The translations under genes and the position numbers were made by a program. The notes beneath the pieces were generated by a model. That model did no database searches and was not told where the DNA came from. It saw only the letters and a list, made by a program, of their open reading frames with translations. Of a stretch of DNA of 45,332 nt, positions 1 through 11,237 are shown one piece after another (within the stretch, counting starts at the first letter, position 1; the number at the start of each line of letters is the position of its first letter). Origin of the DNA: Apostichopus parvimensis (Eukaryota > Echinodermata > Holothuroidea > Aspidochirotida > Stichopodidae); contig KN886115.1 in the NCBI GenBank assembly GCA_000934455.1, positions 2,886 to 48,217 on the forward strand. The letters run 5' to 3'.

Positions 1-915
1 AAAAATTAATTCAATTCACATCAATCTCTTTCGGCGACTCATTATATACCTATTATTTTAATATGTAGAGGATATGCCACTTAGTTCATGACACGGCAAA
101 ATGTAAAAACGAAAGAAACAGAATCACGTATAATACATATACCAGTCAATCTCAGGACAATATCATGTAATATAAACATAATACCCAACAACACTGTAGT
201 CTTTCAAATCAAACGTATTTCAAGAATTTCAATAAAATGCAACAATATGGCCACCTTTCATGTTTCTATCATTGACTAACAATATACGTAAATATAATAT
301 GAACAGAAGTTATAGCAGTACAATACCCAAATAATAAAATTGCAGTTTAACGAATAATTCCAAGAAATCTATCTGAAAATTCAGATTGAGACATGATCAA
401 TACAGGTTTAAAGACCAAAGCAATTCTTGGTAAGAATGGCATTAAGCCACCCACTTGTAAAGTAGAATGCTATTTTAATCTTCCTTAAATAATTTTCGAT
501 TTTCGTAACAATTAATCAAGAGCAAAGACACCGATTTGAATCCAAAATACTGTTTTCTATCAAAATCGTGTGACTAACATGGCAACACATGTTACAGCCG
601 TTTTACTCAAGGAAAGGGGCAGAGAAAGTATCGTGTGACTGGTAGGCTATAGTTTATTCATTCTGAAAGAGAAAAAGACGAAAGGGTGAAAGTGAACTTT
701 CCTTTTTTCTTGTGGATGGTGAGTGTCGATGAAGTTTTTTTTACCTAATTGAGAGTTCCATATGCTTTGTAAATAAATGAATCTTTGTACATCGCTACTG
801 GTTGTAGCTTTGGTGAGAAGTCTTTTCTCAAGAAGCGGGTCAATTCTAAGCATAGATTCATAGATACCGTGGTAACGAAAAATATTTCACAAAGCAAGGC
901 AAGTTTAGTAAATAA

Positions 916-2335
916 ATGTTCGAAAATAGTCTTAACAAAATGAGCAAGATATTTCAATCTAAAGGGATTGCAAAATCGATTTTACGTGAAATGATTTTCA
1001 TTGTTGTTTTCATTTTTTCGATTGGAAACGCACAAATCGTATTCGAACTAGCCGATGACGAATATAACGAAGTAGTCTTCGTTGTTGACACTCTTACAAT
1101 TAGGTGTTAATATAGTAGTTTTAACTATTGGAACAGTAACTTCTGAGTTACTGTTGAAGATAAAACTGGAAATTCGCTTATTGAAAATAATTGAACAATA
1201 CATGCTGAGTACAGAATAAATAATATGGAATTTAGTGATCGTGGTGTGTACACATATAAGTTAAGATCTACATGTATGGATGGAAGAGAGGTAATGAAGG
1301 TAGCGACGCTCCATCTTAATGTTAAACATAGCTACATACCTCAATGTATTTGTAATGACACAAGTGGGATAGCCCTACGACGCTGGTGAATGGCTATTAC
1401 TGTCGTGTTTCTGTAAAGAGGGGGATATGTGCGTCTGGTTATATACGGTACTGTAATTGGAAGTGGAGTAGGTAATAAATTGACACCCTGGATGAAATTG
1501 TGATCCATAAAGGAAAGACGATTACCAGAGTTGTAGTTCACTGCACATCATCTACTGATTCTAATACCAGATATGATTGTTTAAGTACAAGATTGTTAAA
1601 CCGATGTGACATCGGACCACAGAATAAATCATATTATGACATCATTATTTACTCATTGGAAACAGTGACGTCACCATACGTTTGTGTAACTGTGAATGCC
1701 GAAGGCGAATCAATCACAGGAATTACCGTGGATACGACCACTATGAAGGTAAATAAAATTGCAGACACCCAAAGTACAATTAGCACGGACGATGAAGGTC
1801 AATAGAACATTGGAAATCCTTTTTTCATCGTGATGGTAATTGGTGGCAGTGTAGCTGGTCTTCTAGTAGTTATTATAATTGCTTTAATTGGGTTAATTTT
1901 GTTCGGAAGAAAAACAAGCCTGAAAATACAGCGAGAGTTGAAAAGGGGATGAAGGATACCGTCCCGATGATTATCACGAAGTTGACAACAATATGCCATA
2001 TTACAACAATGCTTATCAAAATACTAGCTGCGATGTAGTAAGTGATGAAATGGGGAATTGAGACGGTATTAGTGATGATATCCACACATAAGATTCTCCG
2101 CCCATGAAAATGATGGACGCAGTAGTTTCAACTGTATCTGGGGAGCTCTCCTGAGACGTACGATAATCCTAGGCCATCACATGTTACTCTGACTGGAGAG
2201 CCGTCAAGAAGCTATGACGAAAGTGAAAAATCACGTTATAGCCTATTAAACCAACGCAATCTGCAAGACGAAACCGAGAATTTGTTCTCGATGATAAAGA
2301 GGATATTATAATATGCTTATATTTCTATATATTTC
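916..2335 (+). pseudogene. Old Ig-receptor pseudogene A (tail class c)
   Basis: A decayed member of the receptor family. The signal peptide and the start of the first Ig domain are readable (from ATG 916; the mature part starts near AQIVFEL), but the frame stops at a TAA at 1108-1110, where relatives read TAT or TCT. Further nonsense and frameshift lesions follow, and the remaining homology is spread over several frames: YRINN and the STCMDG region near 1210-1290, the second Ig domain near 1390-1650, the membrane segment near 1830-1910 and the tail to about 2300. The tail pieces (DSPPM, ARRNREFVLDD) resemble copy H, so this is tail class c. The decay is much heavier than in B or D, so this is an older loss. 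The paralogue A' at 22469-24335 shares part of the structure but not the 1108 stop. The 3' limit is approximate. Confidence 0.85.
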
Positions 2336-3386
2336 TGTCTTGACTATATTTCAGTCTCTAGGGAATGAAACTGTTCGACAAGCTACGCGGGGTTTTTAAG
2401 TTTTACTTCCCACTGCTTCATTGCCATGTCGTTATATCTGCACTTGTACTATTTATTGTTGTAGAAGAACATAAACGAAACGAAACGAATGAACACGGGG
2501 AATTTCGTAGCGTGTATTTGAAGCGATTTCTTTATCACTAACACTTTCAATTACACTGTAGATTTGTCCGACTTTCTGTTTTTAAGAGATATAGCCTGAG
2601 TATATGAGTCATTGACCATACGTGGCATAATGTGAGAAGGCTATGAAATAAACAGTGTGTTCAGTTATAAGAGCCACACGTTTTAGCCACTCATTCCTAA
2701 CGCATTTGTTTTTTACTGATTCAGATTTAGACGAAGTAGATTAAATAGCTTAAATTCTTTACACTACCCCCCACATATATATAGTAATGCACTTTAATAA
2801 GTAAGCCACTAAATCCAGAGTGAACTTTCACTGGCAATTGTTTTTGGTTGTACATCACGTTTGTGAAGGCATTAATCACATACGTCTAGTTTTGTTGTGT
2901 CTACCTTCCTTTACCACTTTGTACATATAATCTCACAGAAAATGAAATCTACTTTACGTATTACATCTGCACATATTTTTGATGAAAATACTACAGAAAA
3001 GCAATGACGAGTAAGACTGATCTACTCCTATGTATTCTATAAAATCAGTTATTTGTATCTTATTTTGGAATGTGAGAATTATAAAGCATTTAAATGTTGT
3101 CTCACATGACTGTAAGCAATTATTCTGAAATTTATGCAGTTCGCTTTATGTAAGGAATTTTGTAGTTCTTATTCTGGTTACAGTGTGTTGATAGGATACC
3201 TTAGTTCAACTTGATCATTCAGAATTTCAGATATATAACTTCTTTGTTAATATGCAGCCAGCGAATAAAAAGGCGTATTCGGCGCGACAACGGAGTGAAT
3301 ATAAAGTCTTTGCATTCGTGTTCACTACAAAGCTCGATACAACACAAATTTTGCGAAGATCCATAAGATGAAGGTGGATGACGGAT

Positions 3387-3426
3387 ATGGGGAGGGCCTG
3401 TGATGGGGGGGGGGGGGTTGGTACGG
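3387..3426 (+). repeat. G-rich tract upstream of type I promoter
   Basis: Runs of G including a 13-base run at about 3406-3418, in a region that is G-rich in all four copies of this flank (near 3387, 18520, 25240 and 33510). It could form G-quadruplex structure on the + strand. It lies about 530-560 bp upstream of the TATA box of copy B. Confidence 0.6.
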
Positions 3427-3849
3427 GGAATGCATAAAGAGCTAAATTTGGCTCAAATGTCAAGTCTGAGCGGATTGTTATGCACATTTATGTCAACATA
3501 ATAGCAGGCCTATATTAACCCTTTTTTGTAGTTTTAAGGCGATGCGATTGCAGATGGCCCGGGGAAATTATGCATGTATACAATAAAACTAGATGCCGAT
3601 TCCTCCTTAATTACGGTTAATGTAGAATAGTGGTAAGAATCCAGAGATCTGCATTACTATAAGAAGAAATGAGAGCAGGTAGGCTAAAATAGTAATCACA
3701 TGGAAATATACTTAGCAGGTGAGTTACGGTACGTTTTATGCCATGATTTGTAGTTTCGATCTTCCTGTTCTGTACCTTCCTAAGCTTCGACATAGATAAG
3801 ACCAACACATTACTTTACACATAAAATACATCATTATACAGTGCATAAG

Positions 3850-3865
3850 CCCCCCCCCCCCCCCC
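3850..3865 (+). repeat. Poly-C tract in type I promoter
   Basis: An uninterrupted 16-base C run about 85 bp upstream of the TATA-like box. C-rich tracts sit at the same place in the other copies (about 18740-18756, 25768-25781 and 33728-33747). In most copies a conserved stretch containing GGTGCATGCCGAA follows. The runs differ in length and purity between copies. Confidence 0.8.
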
Positions 3866-3949
3866 AATATGAATTTCATCGGTGCATGCCGAAGAACAAA
3901 TGGTTGATCAATGATATCTTTGATCGCCTAATTGGAAAGCTGGGGTTCA

Positions 3950-3957
3950 TATAAAAG
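3950..3957 (+). promoter_or_regulatory. TATA box, type I promoter of copy B
   Basis: TATAAAAG inside a block (GGAAAGCTGGGGTTC before it) that is conserved in front of copies E and F and also occurs at 18838. It lies 366 bp upstream of the B start codon. Conservation of the octamer across paralogues with variable neighbours supports a core promoter; the transcription start site is not visible. Confidence 0.6.
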
Positions 3958-4315
3958 TGTACGTTTTAAACTTCATTTGACATCATTACCAGGAATGAAT
4001 ATATAAAAAAAGAAGGAATTTCTACTGTGTGAGGAGTGACGTGCTACACCAATCGTCATGCCTGCTAGGCAGAGGGGCTGCAATCACTGCAGCACTTCCT
4101 ACATACAACTCGACATGGCAAGAAGAACATAAAGCAAACGGCGTTCGACTCGTTTAGTCCTGTACACATTGTACAAGTGCATTCGCCAAACACTAAGTGA
4201 CGGTTGTATTTGTCAGCACGACTGCCCAGGGGATTAAAAAAAGTAGAGAAGACACAAAGTGAAGAAGTTTTGGAAACTGTATTTCCTCTAGAAAGGGGTA
4301 GTGGAAAGGAGAAAG

Positions 4316-5725
4316 ATGTATCAATTTGAAGGATTGAGAAGAACAGTTTTCTTTGATATGATAGTTATATACATTTTCATTTCCTCGTTGGGAAAAGCAC
4401 AAGTAATGTTCGAATTAATGGACGGCGAGTATAACGAAGTGGTTTTCGTTGGTGAGACGGATATTACGTTAAGGTGTTCTTATAATGGCAATTTAACTGT
4501 TGAGACAGTGACGATTATGGATCAAAATGGAAATAACGTAACTGAAGAAATGAAAACGATTTGTGCCGAGTACAGAATCAATACTGTGGCGATCAGCGAT
4601 GGTGGTATGTACAAATGTAACGTAAGATCCACGTGTATGGATGGGAGAGAGGTAACGGAGGTAGCGACGCTCGATCTAATTGTTTAATTTAATACTAGTC
4701 CTCAATGTGTTCGTAATGGTACCGTGGGGGAGCCCTACAAACCTGGTGATTGGATATTGTTGTCATGTTACTGTAGAGAGATGGATATGTGTGTTTGGTC
4801 ATCCAACGTAATAGGCAGTGGACTAGCAGATCTTTTTTCATCACTCTATGAAACGGTTAGCCATAAAGGAAAGGCGATTAGAAGAGTTATAGTACGTTAC
4901 ACATCATCTACTGATCCTAATACTAGATATAATTGTTTCCGTGGATCGGCAGAGACAGATCGATGTGAGATCGGACCAGAGAGTGAATCATCTAATGATA
5001 TCATTATTAACTCAATGGAAACAGTGACGTCAACGGACGTTTGCTCACCTCCAACTTCAGATCCATTGTCAATGGAAGGAATATTCGTGGACTCAACTAC
5101 TTTGAAGGTAACTAACATGATTGATCCCAAAAACAGGTTAATCGTCATTGGAGTCAGTTTAGTTAGTCTATTGGTGGTCTTTGTCGTTGTTTTAATTGTT
5201 TACTGTTTTTGCAGGGAAACAAATAAGCCGAACCGTAAAGTGAAAAAAGATGATAAGAAGACGAAGGACACCACTCCGAATGATAAACACGAAACTGACT
5301 ACAATACGCCATACGACAACCATACCTACCAACGCACAATTACTGATGTTTTCAGAGATAATAACGCAACGTATGACGACATTAATGATAATTGTCACGC
5401 ATACGATTCTCCATCAATGCAAATGAAGGATGAAGTGGAAACACCTCTACCTGATGACAACTACACAAAAGTAGGTTGTCCTGAGTAATCGTAACGGCAT
5501 GCTGTCAAGATCGGAAGCTCGAGTGGACGCCATGACGAAAGCAAAATGGTTCGTAGTGTTGAAAGCAAACCGATTCCTTCAGGGAACCGAGAACCCATTC
5601 TTAATACTAATGACGACGAAGATATGCCTTACTATACAGTAAACGAGTCTGCATGGGATAGCAGCGTCCCTGGTAATAGATCAGTATCTACCACAGAGTA
5701 CGCTATGGTAAATAAAGACAACTAG
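4316..5725 (+). pseudogene. Ig receptor copy B, three in-frame nonsense codons
   Basis: Type I 5' module with tail class a. The ATG at 4316 is chosen because it aligns with copies E and F and begins the signal peptide; the frame also reads in from a GTG at 4301. The frame is open from 4316 to the family's usual stop (TAG 5723-5725; 470 codons including it) except for three TAA codons: 4685-4687, where relatives have AAA between the two Ig domains, and 5486-5488 and 5492-5494, where copy C has CAA. There are no frameshifts. The encoded parts are signal peptide, V-set-like domain with DGGMYKC, cysteine-rich second domain, short stalk, membrane helix and a tail with YDDI, YTKV, YYTV and EYAMV. 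As it stands it could make only a 123-residue one-domain secreted product. The lesions are few, so loss is recent, or the stops are allelic or errors in this assembly. Confidence 0.9.
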
Positions 5726-7874
5726 CAACATGTGGCGTATCTGATGGAATCATCAATATTATTTGGAGATCGGATGTTGTGTTTTCTCAAGGCTGCTTGA
5801 TGAATAGTCATAATATTATCAGCGTGTGTAATTCGTAAAAAATGTTCTGTAAAGATGACTTCTTTAACAGCTTAATTTTTTGTTTGTTAGAAAGTCTTTT
5901 CCGGTTAAAAAAAACATACTACATAGCATGCACATTATTTCACGTGGTTCATTATTGATTCAGGAAGTTGTCACAATGCCCTGTTCGAATCAGTGCCCTC
6001 AATTCTATAGGACCCCAATAATTGATACATTACTGCCAGTCATGTTTTGAAATGAAAAATTGATGCCCACATGCCTTAGTCTGTCTTATTTTACCAGCAA
6101 CCGGTTTTTGATAGTGAGAACCTGTATCATCTACTGCATTCGCTCAGACCAGGAACTCAAATTTAATTCAGGGACGTTTCACACTGAGCAGTGCTCCGAT
6201 CTGCACCATCTAGGGAACAGCTATTGATATGGCAACATCTTGCTTCATCGTAGATACCAAGTTTTGTCAGTGTCAAGAATGCATAATACAAGTAACACAA
6301 AGAATATTGATACACTGCTTCTTGGTTTGTTCATTTCATGCCCTATGTGGAAACCAAATCATTACGTTTCTTGTGTTTCGCAGTTTTTAACTTTTCTGAG
6401 GGTCAAATCAGCGGTCTTTATATTATTTTATTTTAACATCTTTATTTATTGTATAAATACACTATTTAGCCACTGTTTTAACAGTAATTAATGACGAATG
6501 ATATTGTGGTTACATTAACCATTGAATGTATGGAGAATAGTTGGTCACAGAAAGCATACAACCTTAATTCATCAGCTCTAGAATTCACCCAGAGAGAGAG
6601 AGAGAAAGGTGGGGTTGGAGGGGGTGGGGTATCCAGAATGACGGCTCTACGGTAGATTGGATGTGATTCTACTCCAAGGTATTGAATTCTCCTTCTTTGG
6701 TTCTCAGAAGTGACAATGGTTAAACTAGAACCGTCTCCCATTTTGACAGGATTGCGGGGGGCGGGGGGCATGGGGCACATACCTTAAATGTGTGTGGAAA
6801 ACGTAATAAAAAATAATCATAACTAAGTTAATAAATAAAGTATAAATAAAATAATATCTATTAATAAACAACATAATTTCCCAAAGTTCTGTTAATGGCA
6901 TACCTTTCATATTTTAAAACTAGAAAGTGCCCTTGTTATTATTTAGTTAGACTGTTTTGTTGGGAAACATTTTAAAGTATAACTAGAAAACCGCTCTTTG
7001 TTTGACAAATTAAAACAAATATTTGCGCTTTTGTTGAAAAACACACACATTGCAGCTGCACTACGAATGCTTTAATGCTAATTGATTCCATACTGTGAAG
7101 ATGCTTCTAGATTGGGATTGGTTACGGAACTAAAACATATTAAAGACAACAGAGTTTCATAAAGATAACGATGTACTCTTGTATATATAAATGAGCGCGT
7201 GATTAGAGCACGCATCAAATAAATATTCAATCCCAACAAAAAGAAACTGTATTACCAAAACGTTTCGTAGGTGTTAAAAGTGACAGTTTTATTGGAAAAG
7301 TAAAAAGAATAAACTTTCACAAAAATTGTTGATAGAAGTTAAACATAGGCGAATGAAAAGGCGAAAATATTATTTTTCAAACTAACGTACAACCAACTTT
7401 AGTTCACAAAATATGACAAGCTGCAAGGAGTCTTAATGTCAATAATTGTAAAAGAGTTAAGATAACGATTATATTGTATGGAGGGTTCACGAAACGAGAT
7501 CTTTCCCATGGATATCGATGGTGTCATTGTTAAAAAGTGGGGGAGTTTAAAGGTGTTATTTTTCTATAGTTCACACCGTTTTACACACTCGGCTTCTCGT
7601 CATTTTGAAATTAGTGTTGGGTTGGTATATTTCGTATAAAAGGCCATACGAGACGAAACCATTTAATAAACTTCCCTTCGTGATGCAATATGTGTGTATT
7701 CAACTGTCAGGCGCTACCAAACGTTGTAGATATACTTTAATAATCAGATAATAGTCAGTTGAAATTCACATCGTTACTCGCAACAAGTTGTATTCTTCAA
7801 CCTTACGTAACATATTGTTTTTAAGAAAACAAAGCGAAACATTCTTGAATGACGTTTGGTGTACAGGTTATAAG
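5726..7874. repeat. Intergenic unit between B and C (copy 1)
   Basis: Non-coding spacer that recurs after C (9279-11237) and after G (36991-39005), with its promoter-proximal part also in front of G (34743-35528). Shared landmarks are an AG-rich microsatellite near 6593-6606, a block near 7048-7110 (GCAGCTGCACT, GATTGGTTACGG) and the type II promoter. The short open frames inside it are not conserved between copies, so no gene is called. Confidence 0.85.
7635..7642 (+). promoter_or_regulatory. TATA box, type II promoter of copy C
   Basis: TATAAAAG, 240 bp upstream of the C start codon. The equivalent position in D, G and H reads TATATAAG, followed in all by GG(C/T)CATA(C/T)GAGAC. Conserved position and flanks support a core promoter. 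Confidence 0.6.
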
Positions 7875-9278
7875 ATGTGTCGTCCGCAAGGAATTTCAAA
7901 ATATGTCTTGATTACAATCATATGGATATCGATTATTATCTCCTTCGGAAAAGCCCAAGTTATATTCGAATTAATGGATGGCGAATATAACGAAGTGGTT
8001 TTCGTTGGTGAGACGGATATTACGTTAAGGTGTTCTTATACTGGCAATTTAACTATTGAAACAGTGACGATTATGGATCAAAATGTAAATAACGTAATTG
8101 AAGAAAATCAAACGATTTGTGCCGAGTACAGAATCAATACTGTAGCGATCAGCGATGGTGGTATGTACAAATGTAACGTAAGATCTACGTGTATGGATGG
8201 AACAGAGGTAACGGAGGTAGCGACGCTCGATCTAATTGTTAAATTTGATACTAGTCCTCAATGTATTCGTAACGGTACCGTAGGGCAGCCCTACCAACCT
8301 GGTGATTGGATATTGTTGTCATGTTACTGTAGAGAGATGGATATGTGTGGTTGGTTATCCACAGTAATAGACAGTGGACTAGCAGATCGTTTGTCACCAC
8401 TCTATGAAATGGTGATCCATAAAGGAAAGGCGATTAGAAGAGTTATAGTACATTACACATCATCTACTGACCCTAATACTAGATATGATTGTTCCAGTGG
8501 ATCGGCATCGACAAGTCGATGTGAGATTGGACCACAGAGTGAATCATCTAATGATAGCATTATTAACTCAATGGAAACAGTGACGTCAACGGACGTTTGC
8601 TTACCTCTGACTACAGGATCAATCTTAAAGGAAGTAACCTTCTTGGACTCAACTACTTCGAAGGTAACTGAAATTAAAAATACCAAAATCAGGTTAATCG
8701 TCATTGGAGTCAGTTTAGTTAGTCTATTGGTGGTCTTTGTCGTTTTAATTGTTTACTGTTTTTGCAGGGAAACAAATAAGCCGAGCCGTAAAGTGAAAAA
8801 AGATGATAAGAAGACAATGGACAACACTCCGAATGATAAACACGAAACTGACTACAATACGCCATATTATAACCATACCTACCAACGCACAATTACTGAT
8901 GTTTTCAGAGATAATAACGCAACGTATGACGACATTAATGATAATAGACACGCATACGATTCTCTATCCATGCAAATGAAGGATGTAGTGGAAACATCTC
9001 TACCTGATGACAACTACACAAAAGTAGATAGTCCTAAGCAATCGCAACGGCATGTTATTAAGGTCGGAAGCTCGAGTGGACGCCATGACGAAAGCAAAAT
9101 GGTTCGTACTGTTGAAAGCAAACCGATTCATTCAGAGAACCGAGAACCCATTCTTGATACTAATGACGACGAAGATATGCCTTACTATACAGTAAACGAG
9201 TCTGCATGGGATAGTAGCGTCCCTGGTAATAGATCAGTATCTACTACAGAGTACGCTATGGTAAATAAAGACAACTAG
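7875..9278 (+). CDS. Intact Ig-superfamily receptor, copy C
   Basis: A 467-residue single-pass receptor with no interruption. ATG 7875 aligns with the starts of D, G and H; the frame continues upstream only from a non-ATG codon. Residues 1-27 are a hydrophobic signal peptide ending GKA. The V-set-like domain (about 29-123) has core cysteines 53 and 100 within DGGMYKC and an extra pair at 82 and 106. The second Ig-like domain (about 125-242) is cysteine-rich (130, 150, 152, 158, 206, 216, 242). A short stalk leads to a membrane helix at about 273-297. The tail carries YYN (331-333), YDDI (351), YTKV (381), YYTV (437) and TEYAMV (458-463). TxYxxV fits the ITSM consensus and YxN the Grb2-SH2 consensus, so phosphotyrosine signalling at the plasma membrane is inferred. 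5' module type II, tail class a. It lacks 17 stalk and membrane residues present in G. Ligand unknown. Confidence 0.93.
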   Translation: MCRPQGISKYVLITIIWISIIISFGKAQVIFELMDGEYNEVVFVGETDITLRCSYTGNLTIETVTIMDQNVNNVIEENQTICAEYRINTVAISDGGMYKCNVRSTCMDGTEVTEVATLDLIVKFDTSPQCIRNGTVGQPYQPGDWILLSCYCREMDMCGWLSTVIDSGLADRLSPLYEMVIHKGKAIRRVIVHYTSSTDPNTRYDCSSGSASTSRCEIGPQSESSNDSIINSMETVTSTDVCLPLTTGSILKEVTFLDSTTSKVTEIKNTKIRLIVIGVSLVSLLVVFVVLIVYCFCRETNKPSRKVKKDDKKTMDNTPNDKHETDYNTPYYNHTYQRTITDVFRDNNATYDDINDNRHAYDSLSMQMKDVVETSLPDDNYTKVDSPKQSQRHVIKVGSSSGRHDESKMVRTVESKPIHSENREPILDTNDDEDMPYYTVNESAWDSSVPGNRSVSTTEYAMVNKDN

Positions 9279-9601
9279 CTACGGAATCATCGATAATATT
9301 TGGAGATCGGATGATGTGTTTTACAAGGCTGCTTGATGAATAGTCATAATATTATCAGCGTGTATATGCCTAAGCAATGTTTTACAAAGTTGAATTTCTT
9401 TAAAAGTTTAAATTTCTGTTCATTATCAAGTTTTTTCCGGTTAATTAAACACACGAGATATCACACTCAGAAGCACAGTTGCATAATGCGGTTCACGTGG
9501 TTCATCATTGATTCAGGGAGTTGGTACAACACCCTGTTCGAATCTGGGCTCTCGATGACTAGGACCCCAATAATGGTATATAACTGCCAGAAATATTGTT
9601 G

Positions 9602-9607
9602 AATAAA
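9602..9607 (+). terminator. Candidate poly(A) signal of copy C
   Basis: AATAAA 324 bp after the C stop codon. The aligned positions after B and G have lost the hexamer. A downstream U/GU-rich element is not distinct, so this is only a candidate. Confidence 0.35.
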
Positions 9608-10996
9608 AAAATGATGCCTCCATGCCTTAGTTTGTCTTATTTAATCAGCAACCGGTTTTTTGTAGTTAAAAAAAATTAATTGCCTACTGTATTCGTTCAG
9701 ATCAGGAACTCATATGTTAATTCAGGGAAGCTTTGACAGTGAGCAGTGTTCCTACCTTTATCATGCAAAAAAACCCCACTAAACCTTCATTTCTCGTATT
9801 TCGCAGATTTTTTAAACTTTGCTGAGGGTCAAATCAACGGTCTACATATTATTTCATTTTTACCGTCTTTACTTATTGTATAATTATAAATGACGAATGA
9901 TATGATGGTAACATTAAAAATTGAATGAATGTAGTATAGTTGGTCACAGAAAGCATACAACTTAAATCATCAGCTCTAGAATTCACCAAGAGAGAGAGGG
10001 CATCCAGAATGACGGCTCTACGACAGATTGGATGTGATTCTACTCCAATGAAGTGAATTCTCCTTCTTTGGTTCTAAGAAGTGACAATGGTAAAGCTAGA
10101 ACTGTCTCCCATTTTGAGAGGATTGACGGGGCGGGGGCCATGGGCACATGCCTTAAACGTTGTGGAAAACGTAATAAAAAATAATAATAACTAAGTTAAT
10201 AAATAAAATATAAACAAAATAATAACTATTAATAAACAACATAATTACCCATATTTCTGTTAATGACATACCTTTTATACTTTAAAACTAAAAAATGTCC
10301 TTTTTATTATTTAGAAAGACTGTTTTGTTGGGATATCTATAAAAACATTACTAGAAAACGGCTTTTTGTTTGACAAATTTAAACAAATATTTGCGCTTTT
10401 GTTGAAAAACACACACATTGCAGCTGCACTACGAATGCTTTAATGCTAATTGATTCCATACTGTGAAGATGCTTCTAGATTGTGATTGGTTACGGAATAA
10501 AAACATATTAAAGACAACAGAGTTTCATAAAGATAACGATGTACTCTTGTATAAATGAGCTCGTGATTAGAGCACGTATCTATAAATATTCAATCCCTTA
10601 AAGGAAACCTATATTACCAAAACGTTTCGTAGGTGTTAAAAGTTACAGTTTTATTGGAAAAGTCAAAAGAATAAACTTTCACGATTGTTTTTGATAGAAG
10701 TAAAGTATAAGCGAATGAAAAGGCGAACATACAATTTAAAACTAACGTACAACCAACTTAAGTTCACATAATATTACACACTTCAATGAGTCTTATTGTT
10801 AATAATTTTAGAAGAGCCAAGATTACCATTATGTTGTAGGGAGGGTTTTTGAAAAGAGATCTTTTCCCATGGATATCGAAGGTGTCATTGTTAAAAAGAA
10901 GGGAGAGTTAAAAGGTGTTATTTTTCTATAGTTCACACCGTTTTACACACTCGGCTTCTCGTCTTTAAAATTAGTGTTGGGTTGGTATATTTTTTA

Positions 10997-11004
10997 TATA
11001 TAAG
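10997..11004 (+). promoter_or_regulatory. TATA-like box, type II promoter of copy D
   Basis: TATATAAG followed by GTCATACGAGAC, aligned with the C, G and H promoters and 234 bp before the D start codon. Confidence 0.55.
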
Positions 11005-11237
11005 GTCATACGAGACAAAGCTATTAAACTTCCCTTGGTGATGCAATGGGTGTGTATTCAACTGTCAGGCGCTACCAAACGTTGTTAATAATATTTTCTC
11101 AATAACCAGAAAATAATCAGTTGAAATTCACATCGTTACTCGCAACAAGTTATATTCTTCAACCTTACGTGACATATTTTTTTTAAAGAAAACAAAGCAA
11201 AACATTCTTGAACGACGTTTGGTGAACAGATTAGAAG

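Larger units (their letters stand above)
11..4315. repeat. Segmental duplication block alpha1
   Basis: This block, comprising pseudogene A, its 3' flank and the type I promoter region, aligns by eye with block alpha2 at about 21578-26262. Shared landmarks in order are the stretch around position 60, the A pseudogene, the flank beginning near 2361, the G-rich tract, the C-tract and the TATA box before the type I start codon. It differs from alpha2 by small indels, and alpha2 carries a transposon that is absent here. The left edge may continue outside the window. No other gene is visible in 1-915; the short open frames there have no recognisable domain. Confidence 0.85.
9279..11237. repeat. Intergenic unit between C and D (copy 2)
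   Basis: Second copy of the spacer at 5726-7874, with the same promoter-proximal part. It is shorter near 9750-9990, where the AG microsatellite is reduced. No conserved coding frame is visible. Confidence 0.85.

Noticed and set aside
7190-7220. GCGTG/CACGC inverted pair upstream of type II genes, like a bHLH-PAS response element
   Set aside because: It is changed in the D, G and H copies and is very short; no support for regulation.
7788-7874. Longer N-terminus for copy C and upstream extensions of E and F
   Set aside because: These extensions begin only at TTG or GTG codons and would put extra sequence before a clear signal peptide; the conserved ATG is preferred.
8579-8590. TGACGTCA, a perfect CRE-type site repeated in most receptor copies
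   Set aside because: It lies in the coding sequence for ETVTST, so protein constraint and duplication explain it.
9010-9055. Minus-strand frames inside every receptor gene
   Set aside because: They recur because the genes are paralogous; they are antisense shadows of the real coding frames.
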